The notes: a model not told the origin generated them from the letters alone. Positions 40,114 through 49,562 are shown, numbered from the stretch's first letter. The stretch is DNA of 56,781 bases from Cupriavidus basilensis (GCF_000876015.1 NZ_BBQM01000035.1:1-56781); one strand, 5' to 3'. Made by a program: numbers and translations.

Positions 40114-41151
40114 ATGAAATCACAACAACAAGACCACAAGACCCACCACGACAAGCGCCGCAACCGGCTGGCGCGCCTGGCGCTGCCGCTGGCGTCCGCG
40201 CTGCTGGCGCTCGGCATGGCCGCCGGCGCGGCGAACGCGGCCGGGGCAGCGGACGGCTATCCCGCGCACCCGGTCAGGCTGGTGGTGCCGTTCCCGCCGG
40301 GCGGGCCGACCGACCTGGTGTCGCGCGTGATCGCCCGCAAGATGTCGGAGGAGCTCGGCCAGCAGGTGCTGGTGGACAACCGCCCCGGCGCCAACGGCAA
40401 CATCGCCGCCGAGCTGGTGGCCAAGTCGCCGGCGGACGGCTACACGGTGCTGTACAACACCTCGTCGATCGCGCTGAGCCCGGCGCTGTACAAGAAGCTG
40501 TCCTACGACGTGAAGCGCGACTTTGCGCCGGTGGCGATGACGGCGATGGTGCCGCTGGTGCTGGAGGTCAACGCGCAGGTGCCGGCGGCCAGCCTCGACG
40601 AGTTCATCCGCTACCTCAAGGCCAACCCGGGCAAGCTGACCTACGGCTCGGCCGGCAACGGCAACGTCACGCACCTGGCGGCCTTCCTGTTCCTGCAGGC
40701 CAACGGGCTGTCGGCGGTGCACGCGCCGTACAAGGGCAGCGCGCCGGCGCTGACCGACCTCGCCGGCGGCCAGGTGCAGTTCATGACCGACACCATCAAT
40801 TCCTCGCTGCCGTTCATCCGCGACAAGCGCATGAAGGCGCTGGCCGTCACCAGCATGTCGCGCAGCTCGCAGTTGCCGGACGTGCCGACCGTGGCCGAGA
40901 CCGTCATGCCCGGCTTCGAGGTGGGCGCGTGGCAAGGCATGCTGGTGCCGGCCAAGACCCCGCCCGAGGTGATCCACAAGCTCAACGCCGCCGCGCAGAA
41001 GGCGCTGGCCGCGCCCGACGTGCGCGCCAGCCTGGCGGCGCAGGGCGCCGAGCCGCGCGGCAGCAGCGCGGACGCCTACGGCCGCTACCTGGCGCAGGAG
41101 ATCCAGCGCTGGCAGAAAGTGGTGAAGGACTCCGGCGTGACGCTCGACTGA
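40114..41151 (+). CDS. Bug-family (TctC-like) periplasmic solute-binding protein
   Basis: 345 residues. A long basic N-region (KTHHDKRRNRLARLA) precedes the Sec signal core (LPLASALLALGMAAGAANA). The receptor motif is VRLVVPFPPGGPTDLVSRV, with YGSAGNGNVTHLAAF and the final VKDSGVTLD. Its place inside a CoA-transferase/acyl-CoA dehydrogenase operon strongly suggests it binds the operon substrate in the periplasm. No TctAB partner is encoded nearby. CGGAGGAG lies before the start. Confidence 0.9.
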   Translation: MKSQQQDHKTHHDKRRNRLARLALPLASALLALGMAAGAANAAGAADGYPAHPVRLVVPFPPGGPTDLVSRVIARKMSEELGQQVLVDNRPGANGNIAAELVAKSPADGYTVLYNTSSIALSPALYKKLSYDVKRDFAPVAMTAMVPLVLEVNAQVPAASLDEFIRYLKANPGKLTYGSAGNGNVTHLAAFLFLQANGLSAVHAPYKGSAPALTDLAGGQVQFMTDTINSSLPFIRDKRMKALAVTSMSRSSQLPDVPTVAETVMPGFEVGAWQGMLVPAKTPPEVIHKLNAAAQKALAAPDVRASLAAQGAEPRGSSADAYGRYLAQEIQRWQKVVKDSGVTLD

Positions 41152-41188
41152 GCGCGGCGCCGCCTTCGCGCATCCACGGAGACCGACC

Positions 41189-42349
41189 TTGACTTCCCTG
41201 ATCGATACCTTTGAGCTCACCGCCCTGCCCCCCGGGGCGGCGGCTTTCCGGCGCGAGGTGCAAGCGTTCCTGGCCGAGTACCTGCCGCCGCTGCCGCCCG
41301 AGCGGCGGGCACGCTCGTGGATGGGCTTCGACGCCGGCTTCAGCCGCGCGCTGGCGCGGCGCGGCTGGGTCGGCATCACCTTGCCGGCGCAGTACGGCGG
41401 CGCCGGGCTCGATCCGTTCTCGCGCTTCGTGCTGGTGGAGGAACTGCTGGCCTGCGGCGCGCCGGTGTCGGCGCACTGGATCGCCGACCGCCAGAGCGGG
41501 CCGCTGATCCTGCGCTACGGCAGCGACGCGCAGAAAGCCTTCTACCTGCCGCGCATCTGCCGCGGCGAGGCCTTCTTCTGCATCGGCATGAGCGAGCCCA
41601 ATTCCGGCTCGGACCTGGCCAGCGTGGCCACGCGCGCGGTGCCGCAGCCCGACGGCGGCTGGCGCCTGAACGGGCGCAAGATCTGGACCACCAACGCCGA
41701 CCGCTGCCACTACATGCTGGCGCTGGTGCGCACCTCCGGCGCCGCGGAGGACCGCCAGCGCGGCCTGTCGCAGGTGATCGTGGACCTGTCCGCGCCGGGC
41801 GTGACGGTGCGCCCGATCCACGACCTCGCCGGCGACGCGCATTTCTCCGAGGTCAGCTTCGAGGACGTGCCGCTGCCGGCCGACGCGCTGGTGGGCAAGG
41901 AGGGCAGCGGCTGGGAACAGGTCAACGCCGAGCTGGCCTTCGAGCGCAGCGGGCCGGAGCGCCTGTACTCCAGCGTGGTGCTGCTCGACGCCTGGATCGC
42001 CGCGCTGCGGCGCGCGCCGGCGGCGCGGCGCGACACCGCCACCATCGGCCGGCTGGCCGCGCGGCTGGCGGTGCTGCGCACCATGTCGCTGGCGGTCACG
42101 GCGCGGCTGGCCGCGGGCGAGAGCCCGGTGGTGGAAGCCGCGCTGGTCAAGGACCTCGGCACCGAATTCGAGCAGTCCATCCCCGCGCTGGCGGAGGCCG
42201 CGCTGGGCGACGACGCCCACCTCGCCGCCGACGGCGCGCTGTACCGCACCCTGGCCTACGTCAGCCAGGTGGCGCCGTCCTATTCGCTGCGCGGCGGCAC
42301 GCGCGAGATCCTGCGCGGCATGATCGCGCGCGGCCTCGGCCTGCGCTGA
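41189..42349 (+). CDS. Acyl-CoA dehydrogenase, catalytic-type subunit
   Basis: 386 residues of full acyl-CoA dehydrogenase fold: GWVGITLPAQYGGAGLDP, FAD-binding IGMSEPNSGSDLAS and WTTN. At the place of the usual EGT motif it has SLRGGTREILRG; the likely catalytic glutamate is in helix G (ELAFERSGPER), as in isovaleryl-CoA dehydrogenase-like and FadE enzymes. The start is TTG, preceded by CGGAGA. The partner subunit gene follows after 13 bases. Together they may make a heterotetramer of the kind known for steroid side-chain oxidation, alpha-beta unsaturating the CoA ester made by the CoA transferase. Confidence 0.88.
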   Translation: MTSLIDTFELTALPPGAAAFRREVQAFLAEYLPPLPPERRARSWMGFDAGFSRALARRGWVGITLPAQYGGAGLDPFSRFVLVEELLACGAPVSAHWIADRQSGPLILRYGSDAQKAFYLPRICRGEAFFCIGMSEPNSGSDLASVATRAVPQPDGGWRLNGRKIWTTNADRCHYMLALVRTSGAAEDRQRGLSQVIVDLSAPGVTVRPIHDLAGDAHFSEVSFEDVPLPADALVGKEGSGWEQVNAELAFERSGPERLYSSVVLLDAWIAALRRAPAARRDTATIGRLAARLAVLRTMSLAVTARLAAGESPVVEAALVKDLGTEFEQSIPALAEAALGDDAHLAADGALYRTLAYVSQVAPSYSLRGGTREILRGMIARGLGLR

Positions 42350-42362
42350 CACGGAGCCCTCC

Positions 42363-43367
42363 ATGCACAACGCTTATTCCGACGCGCTCGACACCCTGCT
42401 GCGCGACTGCTGCACGCCCGCCGTGGTGCGCGCCGTGGAGCACGGCGGCGATCCCCTGCCGCTGTGGCAGGCCCTGCGGGACAGCGGCTTCGCCGACTGC
42501 CTGCTGCCCGAGGAAGCCGGCGGCGCCGGCCTGCCGCTGGCCGAGCTGGCGCCGGTGCTGTTCGCGCTCGGCCGCCATGCGCTGCCGCTGCCGCTGGGCC
42601 AGACCATGTTCGCGCGCGCGCTGCTGCACGCCGCCGGCCACGCCGTGCCGGCCGAGCCGGTCGCGCTGGCCGCCTTCGACGACGGCGCCGAAACCGCGCT
42701 GGCCGCCGGCGGCGCGCACGCGGCATGGTTCCTGGTGCAGGACGGCACGCGCTGCGTGCTGCTGCCGCGCGCGCAGGCGCGCGTGTCCGCCACCGGCGTG
42801 CCGGCCGACCTGACCGTCGCGCTGGCGCGCCCGGCGCCGGACGGCCCCGGCGCGTTCGCGCTGCCGGCCGGCGCGCTGCGCGAGATCGGCGCCTGCGTGC
42901 ACGCCGCGCAGATGGCCGGCGCCATGTCCCGGATGTTCGAGCTCACGCTGCAATACGCCAACGACCGCCAGCAGTTCGGCCGCGCCATCGGCAAGTTCCA
43001 GGCGATCCAGCACCAGATCAGCGTGATGGCCGAGCACGTCGCCGCCGCGCGCATGGCCGCGCAGCTGGCCTGCGCCGGCGGCGGCCGCTTCAACGCCTGG
43101 CAGCCGGACCCGCTGCGCGCGGCCATCGGCAAGCTCAACGCCAGCGAGGCGGTCACGCCGGTGACGGCCATCGCGCACGCGGTGCACGGCGCCATCGGCA
43201 TCACCGCGGAATACGACCTGCAGCTCTACACGCGCCGCCTGCATGCGTGGCGGCTGGCAGACGGCTCCGAGACCTACTGGGGGCGGGTGGTGGGCGAAGC
43301 CGTCTGCGCCGGGCCCGCCGACGGCGCGGTCGCGCTGGCGCGGCGCTGGAGCGGGGAGGCGGCTTAG
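42363..43367 (+). CDS. Acyl-CoA dehydrogenase-like second subunit
   Basis: 334 residues, shorter than a complete acyl-CoA dehydrogenase. The N-terminal helices are present (LWQALRDSGFADCLLPEEAGGAGLPL), the central beta domain is short, and the C-terminal helices are well kept (YANDRQQFGRAIGKFQAIQHQ, HGAIGITAEYDLQLYTRRL). The FAD-binding middle motif of its neighbour (SEPNSGSD) is absent. That pattern matches the non-catalytic partner of two-gene acyl-CoA dehydrogenases. GGAG precedes the ATG. It is the last gene of the operon; a strong hairpin follows 22 bases later. Confidence 0.85.
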   Translation: MHNAYSDALDTLLRDCCTPAVVRAVEHGGDPLPLWQALRDSGFADCLLPEEAGGAGLPLAELAPVLFALGRHALPLPLGQTMFARALLHAAGHAVPAEPVALAAFDDGAETALAAGGAHAAWFLVQDGTRCVLLPRAQARVSATGVPADLTVALARPAPDGPGAFALPAGALREIGACVHAAQMAGAMSRMFELTLQYANDRQQFGRAIGKFQAIQHQISVMAEHVAAARMAAQLACAGGGRFNAWQPDPLRAAIGKLNASEAVTPVTAIAHAVHGAIGITAEYDLQLYTRRLHAWRLADGSETYWGRVVGEAVCAGPADGAVALARRWSGEAA

Positions 43368-43388
43368 TGGCTTAGTGGCGTAGCGACG

Positions 43389-43423
43389 CGCCAGCCCACG
43401 CGCGGTCCGGGCGTGGGCTGGCG
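43389..43423 (+). terminator. Hairpin at the end of the CoA transferase operon
   Basis: CGCCAGCCCACGC (43389-43401), a 9-base loop and the perfect complement GCGTGGGCTGGCG (43411-43423). A 13-bp GC-rich stem 22 bases after the last stop suits a terminator, though only a short T run (CTTTCC) follows about 10 bases later. Confidence 0.65.
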
Positions 43424-43617
43424 TGCGAATCAGCTTTCCTCCTACACGCGCGTGGGATCCGAGGCGATTTTGCAGGCCTCCGGACGATGAAAGGATGGGC
43501 TGGCGGCATATCATTGGCGTATTCACCACCGCGCTGATTGCCGCCTGGCGCCGGCGCCGCCGTTGCGGCCCATCCACGGATTCGGTGTCTCCCGCTGGCC
43601 GGGATACGGAGGCTGAT

Positions 43618-44499
43618 GTGTCGATACTTCGAGCAACGCCCGCGCGTGCCGCGGCATGGCGGCGAATCCTCCTGCTGCTCCTCCTGCTGCTGGCGCTGGC
43701 CGTCCTGGCAGCCGGCGCGCGGGCGCAGACGCCTTCGCCCGCGCCCGAGTGGCAGTACTCGGCCGGCATCCCGCTGGAGAAGATGTTCGAGCCCGAGATA
43801 CCGGAATGGGCCGTGCGCGTCGGCGCGGCGGCCATCTACCGGCCGCGCTACGATGGCGCCTCCAGCTACCACGTGCTCGCGGGCGCCACGCTCGACGTGC
43901 GCTACCGCGACCTGTTCTTCGCCTCCACCGGCGAGGGCATCGGCGTCAACGCGGTCAGCACGCCGCACCTGCGCGCCGGCCTGGCCATCACCTACAACCT
44001 CGGGCGGCGCGAGGCCGACGACCACGCCCACCTGCACGGCATGGGCAACATCAACTTCGCGCCCGAGGCCAAGCTGTTCGTCGACTACGTGGTCTCGAAG
44101 GAATTCCCGCTGGTGATCCGCGCCAACGCGCGGCGCGCGCTGGGCGGGTCCGACGGCTGGATCGGCGATCTCGGCGCCTACCTGCCGCTGCCGGGCAGTT
44201 CGGAGCACTTCTACTGGTTCGCCGGGCCCAGCGTGAGCTTCGCGGATTCGCGCTACATGGACACGTGGTTCGGCGTGAGCGCGGCGCAATCGGCGCGCTC
44301 GGGCTTCGCGCAGCACCATGTCGGCGCCGGCATCAAGTCCTACGGCGCGGGGCTGAGCGCGATGTGGTTCCTGCACAAGCACTGGTTCATCACCGCCGAC
44401 GCGAGCATCTCGCAACTGGTCGGCGCCGCCGCCGACAGCCCGGTCGTGCAGCGGCCCACCACGTTCTCGGCGGACCTGTCGGTCAATTACCAGTTCTGA
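43618..44499 (+). CDS. MipA/OmpV-family outer-membrane protein
   Basis: 293 residues. The signal peptide is long, with eight leucines in a row in its core (RRILLLLLLLL) and cleavage near AGARAQ. The mature part alternates in beta-strand fashion with the family features VRVGAAAIYRPRYDGASSYHV, NAVSTPHLRAGLAITYNLGR and a final LSVNYQF ending in phenylalanine. MipA-like proteins form small outer-membrane barrels; MipA was found with lytic transglycosylases, others respond to stress or antibiotics. The start is GTG, with GGAGG seven bases upstream. It stands alone, opposite the end of spoVR. Confidence 0.85.
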   Translation: MSILRATPARAAAWRRILLLLLLLLALAVLAAGARAQTPSPAPEWQYSAGIPLEKMFEPEIPEWAVRVGAAAIYRPRYDGASSYHVLAGATLDVRYRDLFFASTGEGIGVNAVSTPHLRAGLAITYNLGRREADDHAHLHGMGNINFAPEAKLFVDYVVSKEFPLVIRANARRALGGSDGWIGDLGAYLPLPGSSEHFYWFAGPSVSFADSRYMDTWFGVSAAQSARSGFAQHHVGAGIKSYGAGLSAMWFLHKHWFITADASISQLVGAAADSPVVQRPTTFSADLSVNYQF

Positions 44500-44540
44500 C
44501 CATCCGTCCCGAGCGCCGCCACCATCTCAAACCGCTTTAG

Positions 44541-44650
44541 ACGTTGTTTCAACATGAAGCGAAGCGGTCCTGGCTGGGCGCGCGGCCGCAGACAGTACAA
44601 GTAGTACTTGCCGTGCCGCGCAACGACGCCAGGATCTTTTTGAAACGACT
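44541..44650. repeat. About 110-bp imperfect palindromic element behind spoVR
   Basis: Four nested complementary pairs: ACGTTGTTTCAA (44541) with TTGAAACGACT (44640); TCCTGGC (44568) with GCCAGGA (44628); GCGCGGC (44580) with GCCGCGC (44615); and a central CAAGTAGTACTTG (44598-44610). It begins two bases downstream of the spoVR stop. It could be a terminator-like RNA fold or a copy of a dispersed palindromic element. Confidence 0.6.
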
Positions 44651-44652
44651 TC

Positions 44653-46179
44653 TCAGGCCGCCTTGCGGTGCCGGCGCTCCGGCTTGCATTCGAACTTGGA
44701 TTCGCGCCGGCCGTCTTCGTAGGCCACCTCCAGCCGCACCGTGAAGCCCCACAGCCGCGTGACGTGGCGGATCACCTCGTCGAAGTTCTGCGCCAGCGGG
44801 CGGCGCTCGTTCTGGAGGTGCCGCAAGGTCAGCGAGCGGTCGCCGCCGACGTCCACGTTGGTGATCTGGATGTTGGGCTCCATGTTCGACAGGTCGTACT
44901 GGTTGGCCAGCAGCTGCCGGATGTTGCGGTAGCCCTCGTCGTCGTGGATCGCGGTCACGCGCAGCTTGCCTTCGCGGTCGTCGTCGAGCACCGAGAACAG
45001 CTTGAGCTCGCGGATCACGCGCGGCGACAGGAACTGCAGCAGGAAGCTCTCGTCCTTGAAGTTGCGCATGGCGAAGTCGAGCGTCTTGCGCCAGTCGCTG
45101 CCGGCGAATTCGGGCGCCCAGCGGTAGTCTTCCTCGGTCGGGTTCTCGCACATGCGGCGCAGGTCCTGGAACATCAGGAACCCGACCGTGTACGGGTTCA
45201 GGCCGCTGTAGTACGGGCTGTTGTACGGCGGCTGGTAGATCACGTTGGTGTGCGCCTGCAGCAGCTCCATCATGAAGGCGTCGTTGACCAGGCCTTCCTC
45301 GTAGAGCTGGTGCAGGATGGTGTAGTGCCAGAACGTGGCCCAGCCTTCGTTCATGACCTTGGTCTGGCGCTGCGGATAGAAGTACTGCGCGATCTTGCGC
45401 ACGATGCGCACGATCTCGCGCTGCCACGGCGCGAGCTTGGGCGCGTTCTTCTCGATGAAGTACAGCAGGTTTTCCTGCGGCTCGGGCGGGAAGGCCGATT
45501 CGCGCTCGAACCCCTCGTCGTCCTCGAGCGCGTGGGCGCGGTGCTTGGGCAGCGTGCGCCACAGGTCGTTGACCTGCATCTGGAGGTAATTCTCGCGCTC
45601 GGTCTGGCGCGCCTGCTCCTCGGCGATGGAGAGCTTCTTGGGCCGCTTGTAGCGGTCCACGCCGTAGTTCTGCAAGGCGTGGCAGGAGTCGAGCAGCAGC
45701 TCCACTTCCTGCTCGCCGTAGCGCTGCTCGCATTCGGCCACGTAGTTCTTGGCGAACAGCAGGTAGTCGATGATGGCGTCCGCGTTGGTCCAGGTGCGGA
45801 ACAGGTAGTTGCCCTTGAAGAAGGAGTTGTGGCCGTAGCAGGCGTGCGCGATGGTCAGCGCCTGCATGGGCATGGTGTTCTCCTCCATCAGGTAGGCGAT
45901 GCAGGGGTTCGAGTTGATGACGATCTCGTAGGCCAGCCCCATGTGGCCGCGCTGGTAGCTGCGCTCCGAGGCCAGGAAGTGCTTGCCGTAGGACCAGTGG
46001 TTGTAGCCTACCGGCAGCCCGGACGATGCGTAGGCATCGAGCATCTGCTCGGCGGTGATGATCTCGATCTGGTTGGGATAGGTGTCGAGGCCGAAGTCGC
46101 CGGCAATGCGGGCGATTTCGCGGTCATAGCGGTTGATCAGCTCGAAGGTCCACTCCGAGCCGGTGGAGAGATAAGCCAT
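44653..46179 (-). CDS. ycgB: SpoVR family protein (YcgB)
   Basis: 508 residues, full length. WTFELINRYDREIARIAGDFGLDTYPNQIEIITAEQML at the start, the metal-rich looking VMNEGWATFWHYTILHQLYEEG and ITNVDVGGDRSLTLRH are strongly conserved in the family. Its biochemical role is unknown; in many bacteria it accompanies PrkA and the DUF444 protein, and the three are induced together under starvation or stationary stress. Here it is the third gene of that set, after a 142-base gap. The ATG is the natural family start. Confidence 0.92.
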   Translation of the reverse strand: MAYLSTGSEWTFELINRYDREIARIAGDFGLDTYPNQIEIITAEQMLDAYASSGLPVGYNHWSYGKHFLASERSYQRGHMGLAYEIVINSNPCIAYLMEENTMPMQALTIAHACYGHNSFFKGNYLFRTWTNADAIIDYLLFAKNYVAECEQRYGEQEVELLLDSCHALQNYGVDRYKRPKKLSIAEEQARQTERENYLQMQVNDLWRTLPKHRAHALEDDEGFERESAFPPEPQENLLYFIEKNAPKLAPWQREIVRIVRKIAQYFYPQRQTKVMNEGWATFWHYTILHQLYEEGLVNDAFMMELLQAHTNVIYQPPYNSPYYSGLNPYTVGFLMFQDLRRMCENPTEEDYRWAPEFAGSDWRKTLDFAMRNFKDESFLLQFLSPRVIRELKLFSVLDDDREGKLRVTAIHDDEGYRNIRQLLANQYDLSNMEPNIQITNVDVGGDRSLTLRHLQNERRPLAQNFDEVIRHVTRLWGFTVRLEVAYEDGRRESKFECKPERRHRKAA

Positions 46180-46321
46180 TTACGACCCCCGTTGCGGGTG
46201 AAACGAAAACCTGCCTGTCGGCTTCGTCGGCCTTGCCGGCCTTGTCAGCCTCATCGACCTCATCAACCCTCGCGCGGCGCGCCTCTCCCGCGCGGGCAGT
46301 GGCAGCGACGGCGCGCGCGCT

Positions 46322-47602
46322 TCAGCGCACGCCCGCCGGCCAGGCCGCCTTCTTCTGGAACAGGTCATGCAGCACGGGATAGATTTCCTCCGCGCCGATG
46401 ATGCGCTGCATGGCGAAGTTCTCATGCCGGTCCCTTACCAACAGATACTCTTCCCAGAGATTCTGCGGTTCCTCGGAGGCCACCTCGACGTAGGCGTAGT
46501 ACTGCACCAGCGGCAGGATGGACTCGCGCAGCAGGCGCCCGCACAACTCCGAATCGCCCGCCCAGTTGTCGCCGTCCGACGCCTGCGCGCAGTAGATGTT
46601 CCACTGGCTGGCGGGATAGCGGTCGTGGATCACCTCGACCATCAGCTTGAGCGCGCTGGACACAACCGTACCACCGGACTCGCGCGAATGGAAGAAGTCC
46701 TCCTCGTTGACTTCCTTGGCCACCGTGTGATGGCGGATGAACACCACGTCGATGCGCTCGTAGTTGCGCTTGAGGAACAGGTACAAGAGCATGAAGAAGC
46801 GCTTGGCGAGATCCTTGCGGCTCTCGTCCATCGAGCCGGAGACGTCCATCAGGCAGAACATCACCGCCTGCGCCTGCGGGCGCTTCTTGAGCACGCGGTT
46901 GTTGTAGCGCAGGTCGAGCTTCTCGATGAAGGGCACGCGCTCCACGCAGGCGCGCAGGTGGCGCATCTCCTTCATCAGCTCCAGCGCGCGCGCGGAATAC
47001 GGGCCGTCCTGCTCCAGCACCTCGCCGTACTCCTTCTCGAGCACGGTGAGCTTCTTCTGGTAGGGGCTGGACAGCGCGATGCGGCGCCCGAGCGAGCTGC
47101 GCATGGTGCGCAGGATGGAAAGGTTGGAAGGCGTGCCGTCGATGGAAAAGCCGGCGCGCACCTTGCGGACCTCGGCGATCTTGGCAAGGTGGCGCTTGGC
47201 CATGTCGGGCAGCGCCATGTCCTCGAAGAAGAAATTGAGGAAATCCTCGCGCGACAGCGTGAAGACGAAATCGTCCTCGCCCTCGCCCGAGTCGCTGGCC
47301 TTCGAGCCGCCTCCGCCCGCGCCCTGCTGCTGGCGGTCGAAGCTGTCCCCGCGCACGAACTTCTTGTTGCCCGGGTGGATCCACTCCCGCCGGCCGCCCT
47401 GGCCGTGGTGGAAGGCTGGCTCGGAGATGTCCTTGACCGGAATGGACACCTGCCCGCTCTGCTCGATGTCCATGATCTTCCGGCCGGACACCGCCTTCGC
47501 TACCGCCTGGCGTATCTGTTCGCGGTAGCGCTTGATGAAGCGTTGCTGGTTGACGGCACTCTTGTTGCCGCCGTTCTCGCGCCGATCGATGACCGTGGCC
47601 AT
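46322..47602 (-). CDS. yeaH: YeaH/DUF444 (UPF0229) protein with VWA domain
   Basis: 426 residues. The N-terminal half is charged (IDRRENGGNKSAVNQQRFIKRYREQIRQAV, then GNKKFVRGDSFDR). The C-terminal half is a von Willebrand A domain with the MIDAS motif DVSGSMDES at about 251-259 and a matching RESGGTVVSSAL. It is the usual partner of the PrkA kinase and probably a substrate or adaptor. The start ATG follows AGAGGG; the prkA gene ends 37 bases upstream, so both are in one operon. Confidence 0.93.
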   Translation of the reverse strand: MATVIDRRENGGNKSAVNQQRFIKRYREQIRQAVAKAVSGRKIMDIEQSGQVSIPVKDISEPAFHHGQGGRREWIHPGNKKFVRGDSFDRQQQGAGGGGSKASDSGEGEDDFVFTLSREDFLNFFFEDMALPDMAKRHLAKIAEVRKVRAGFSIDGTPSNLSILRTMRSSLGRRIALSSPYQKKLTVLEKEYGEVLEQDGPYSARALELMKEMRHLRACVERVPFIEKLDLRYNNRVLKKRPQAQAVMFCLMDVSGSMDESRKDLAKRFFMLLYLFLKRNYERIDVVFIRHHTVAKEVNEEDFFHSRESGGTVVSSALKLMVEVIHDRYPASQWNIYCAQASDGDNWAGDSELCGRLLRESILPLVQYYAYVEVASEEPQNLWEEYLLVRDRHENFAMQRIIGAEEIYPVLHDLFQKKAAWPAGVR

Positions 47603-47639
47603 ATGCTTGCCCTCTTGGAGAGGCCTCGTCCAGGCGCCG

Positions 47640-49562
47640 TTACGATGATTTTCTGACGCGCAAGTACCACTCCACAAGTAGGCGGACCTGCTTCGCCGTG
47701 TAGCCCTTCTCGACCATGCGGTTGACGAAGTTCGCGTGCTTGTCCTGGTCCTCGCGGGAGGACTTGGCGTTGAACGAGATCACGGGCAGCAGGTCTTCGG
47801 TGGTGGAGAACATGCGCTTCTCGATCACCATGCGCAGCTTCTCGTAGCTGGTCCACGCGGGGTTCTTGCCCGCGTTGTTGGCCCGCGCGCGCAGCACGAA
47901 GTTGACGATCTCGTTGCGGAAGTCCTTGGGGTTGGAGATGCCCGCGGGCTTTTCCACCTTCTCGAGTTCGTCGTTGAGCGCGTTGCGGTCGAGAATCTCG
48001 CCGGTATTCGGGTCGCGATATTCCTGGTCCTGTATCCACAGGTCGGCAAACACCACGTAGCGGTCGAAGATGTTCTGTCCATATTCGGAATAGGACTCCA
48101 GGTAGGCGGTCTGGATCTCCTTGCCGATGAACTCCACGAACGGCGTGGTCAGGTACTCCTTGATGTACGACAGCAGCTTGGCTTCCTGCTCCGGCGGGAA
48201 CTGCTCGCGCTCGATCTGCTGCTCGAGCACGTAGAGCAGGTGCACCGGGTTGGCCGCCACCTCGGTGTTGTCGAAATTGAAGACCTTGGACAGCACCTTG
48301 AAGGCGAAGCGCGTGGACAGCCCGTTCATGCCTTCGTCGATGCCGGCGTAGTCGCGGTATTCCTGGTACGACTTGGCCTTCGGGTCGACGTCCTTGAGGC
48401 TCTCGCCGTCATACACCCGCATCTTGGAGAAGATGTTCGAGTTCTCCGGCTCCTTGATGCGCGTGAGCACGGCGAACTGCGCCATCATCTTCAGCGTGTT
48501 GGGCGCGCACGGCGCGGCCGCCAGCGAGCTGCTGCGCAGCAGCTTGTCGTAGATCTTCACCTCGTCCGACACGCGCAGGCAGTACGGCACCTTGACGATG
48601 TAGATGCGGTCGAGGAAAGCCTCGTTGTTCTTGTCGGCCTTGAAGGTCTGCCACTCGGCCTCGTTCGAGTGCGCCAGGATGACGCCGTCGAACGGGATCG
48701 CGCCGAAGCCCTCGGTGCCCTTGTAGTTGCCTTCCTGCGTCGCGGTCAGCAGCGGGTGCAGGACCTTGATCGGCGCCTTGAACATTTCGACGAACTCGAG
48801 CAGGCCGCGGTTGGCCAGGCACAGCCCGCCGGAATACGAGTAGGCGTCCGGGTCGTCCTGCGGGAAATCCTCGAGCTTGCGGATATCGACCTTGCCGACC
48901 AGCGAGGAGATGTCCTGGTTGTTCTCGTCGCCCGGCTCCGTCTTGGAGATGGCGATCTGCGACAGCACCGAGGGGCGCAGCTTGACCACGCGGAAGCGCG
49001 TGATGTCGCCGTTGAACTCGTGCAGGCGCTTCACCGCCCACGGCGAGGCGATGGTGTTGATGTAGCGCACCGGGATGCCGTAGTCCTCTTCCAGGATCTT
49101 GCCGTCTTCCTCGGGCGAGAACAGCCCGAGCGGAGATTCGTGGATGGGCGAGCCCTTCAGGGCGTAGATGGGGATCTGCTCCATCAGCACCTTGAGTTTC
49201 TCCGCCAGCGAGGACTTGCCGCCGCCGGGAGGCCCGAGCAGATAGAGGATCTGCTTGCGTTCCTCGAGTCCCTGCGCGGCATGCTTGAAGAACGAGACGA
49301 TCTGCTCGATCGTGTCCTCCATGCCGTAGAACTCGCGGAAGGCCGGATAGATCCTGATGACCTTGTTGAAGAACAGGCGGGACAGCCGTGGATCGTGGTG
49401 GGTATCCACCAGTTCGGGCTGACCGATGGCGGCGAGCATGCGCTCGGCGGCGGTCGCGTAGGCGGAGGGGTCCTTCTTGCAGATATCCAGGTACTCCTGG
49501 ATGCTGTATTCCTCTTCCTTGCGAGCTTCGAAGCGTGTGGCGTAGTGGCCGAAAATGTCCAT
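47640..49562 (-). CDS. prkA: PrkA family serine protein kinase (YeaG)
   Basis: 640 residues. An AAA-type N-terminal domain has Walker A LGPPGGGKSS (about 109-118) and conserved GVILAHSNEAEW; the C-terminal part is the PrkA kinase domain. E. coli YeaG is a Ser/Thr kinase acting with YeaH in sustained nitrogen starvation. The ATG follows GGGAGTGAGG. It is first in the prkA-yeaH-ycgB set, and the 475-base region upstream must contain the promoter. Confidence 0.95.
   Translation of the reverse strand: MDIFGHYATRFEARKEEEYSIQEYLDICKKDPSAYATAAERMLAAIGQPELVDTHHDPRLSRLFFNKVIRIYPAFREFYGMEDTIEQIVSFFKHAAQGLEERKQILYLLGPPGGGKSSLAEKLKVLMEQIPIYALKGSPIHESPLGLFSPEEDGKILEEDYGIPVRYINTIASPWAVKRLHEFNGDITRFRVVKLRPSVLSQIAISKTEPGDENNQDISSLVGKVDIRKLEDFPQDDPDAYSYSGGLCLANRGLLEFVEMFKAPIKVLHPLLTATQEGNYKGTEGFGAIPFDGVILAHSNEAEWQTFKADKNNEAFLDRIYIVKVPYCLRVSDEVKIYDKLLRSSSLAAAPCAPNTLKMMAQFAVLTRIKEPENSNIFSKMRVYDGESLKDVDPKAKSYQEYRDYAGIDEGMNGLSTRFAFKVLSKVFNFDNTEVAANPVHLLYVLEQQIEREQFPPEQEAKLLSYIKEYLTTPFVEFIGKEIQTAYLESYSEYGQNIFDRYVVFADLWIQDQEYRDPNTGEILDRNALNDELEKVEKPAGISNPKDFRNEIVNFVLRARANNAGKNPAWTSYEKLRMVIEKRMFSTTEDLLPVISFNAKSSREDQDKHANFVNRMVEKGYTAKQVRLLVEWYLRVRKSS

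Noticed and set aside
46262..46310. CCCGCGCGGG palindrome in the gap between yeaH and ycgB as a terminator
   Set aside because: The stem is short and there is no T tract; the two genes are expected to be expressed together.
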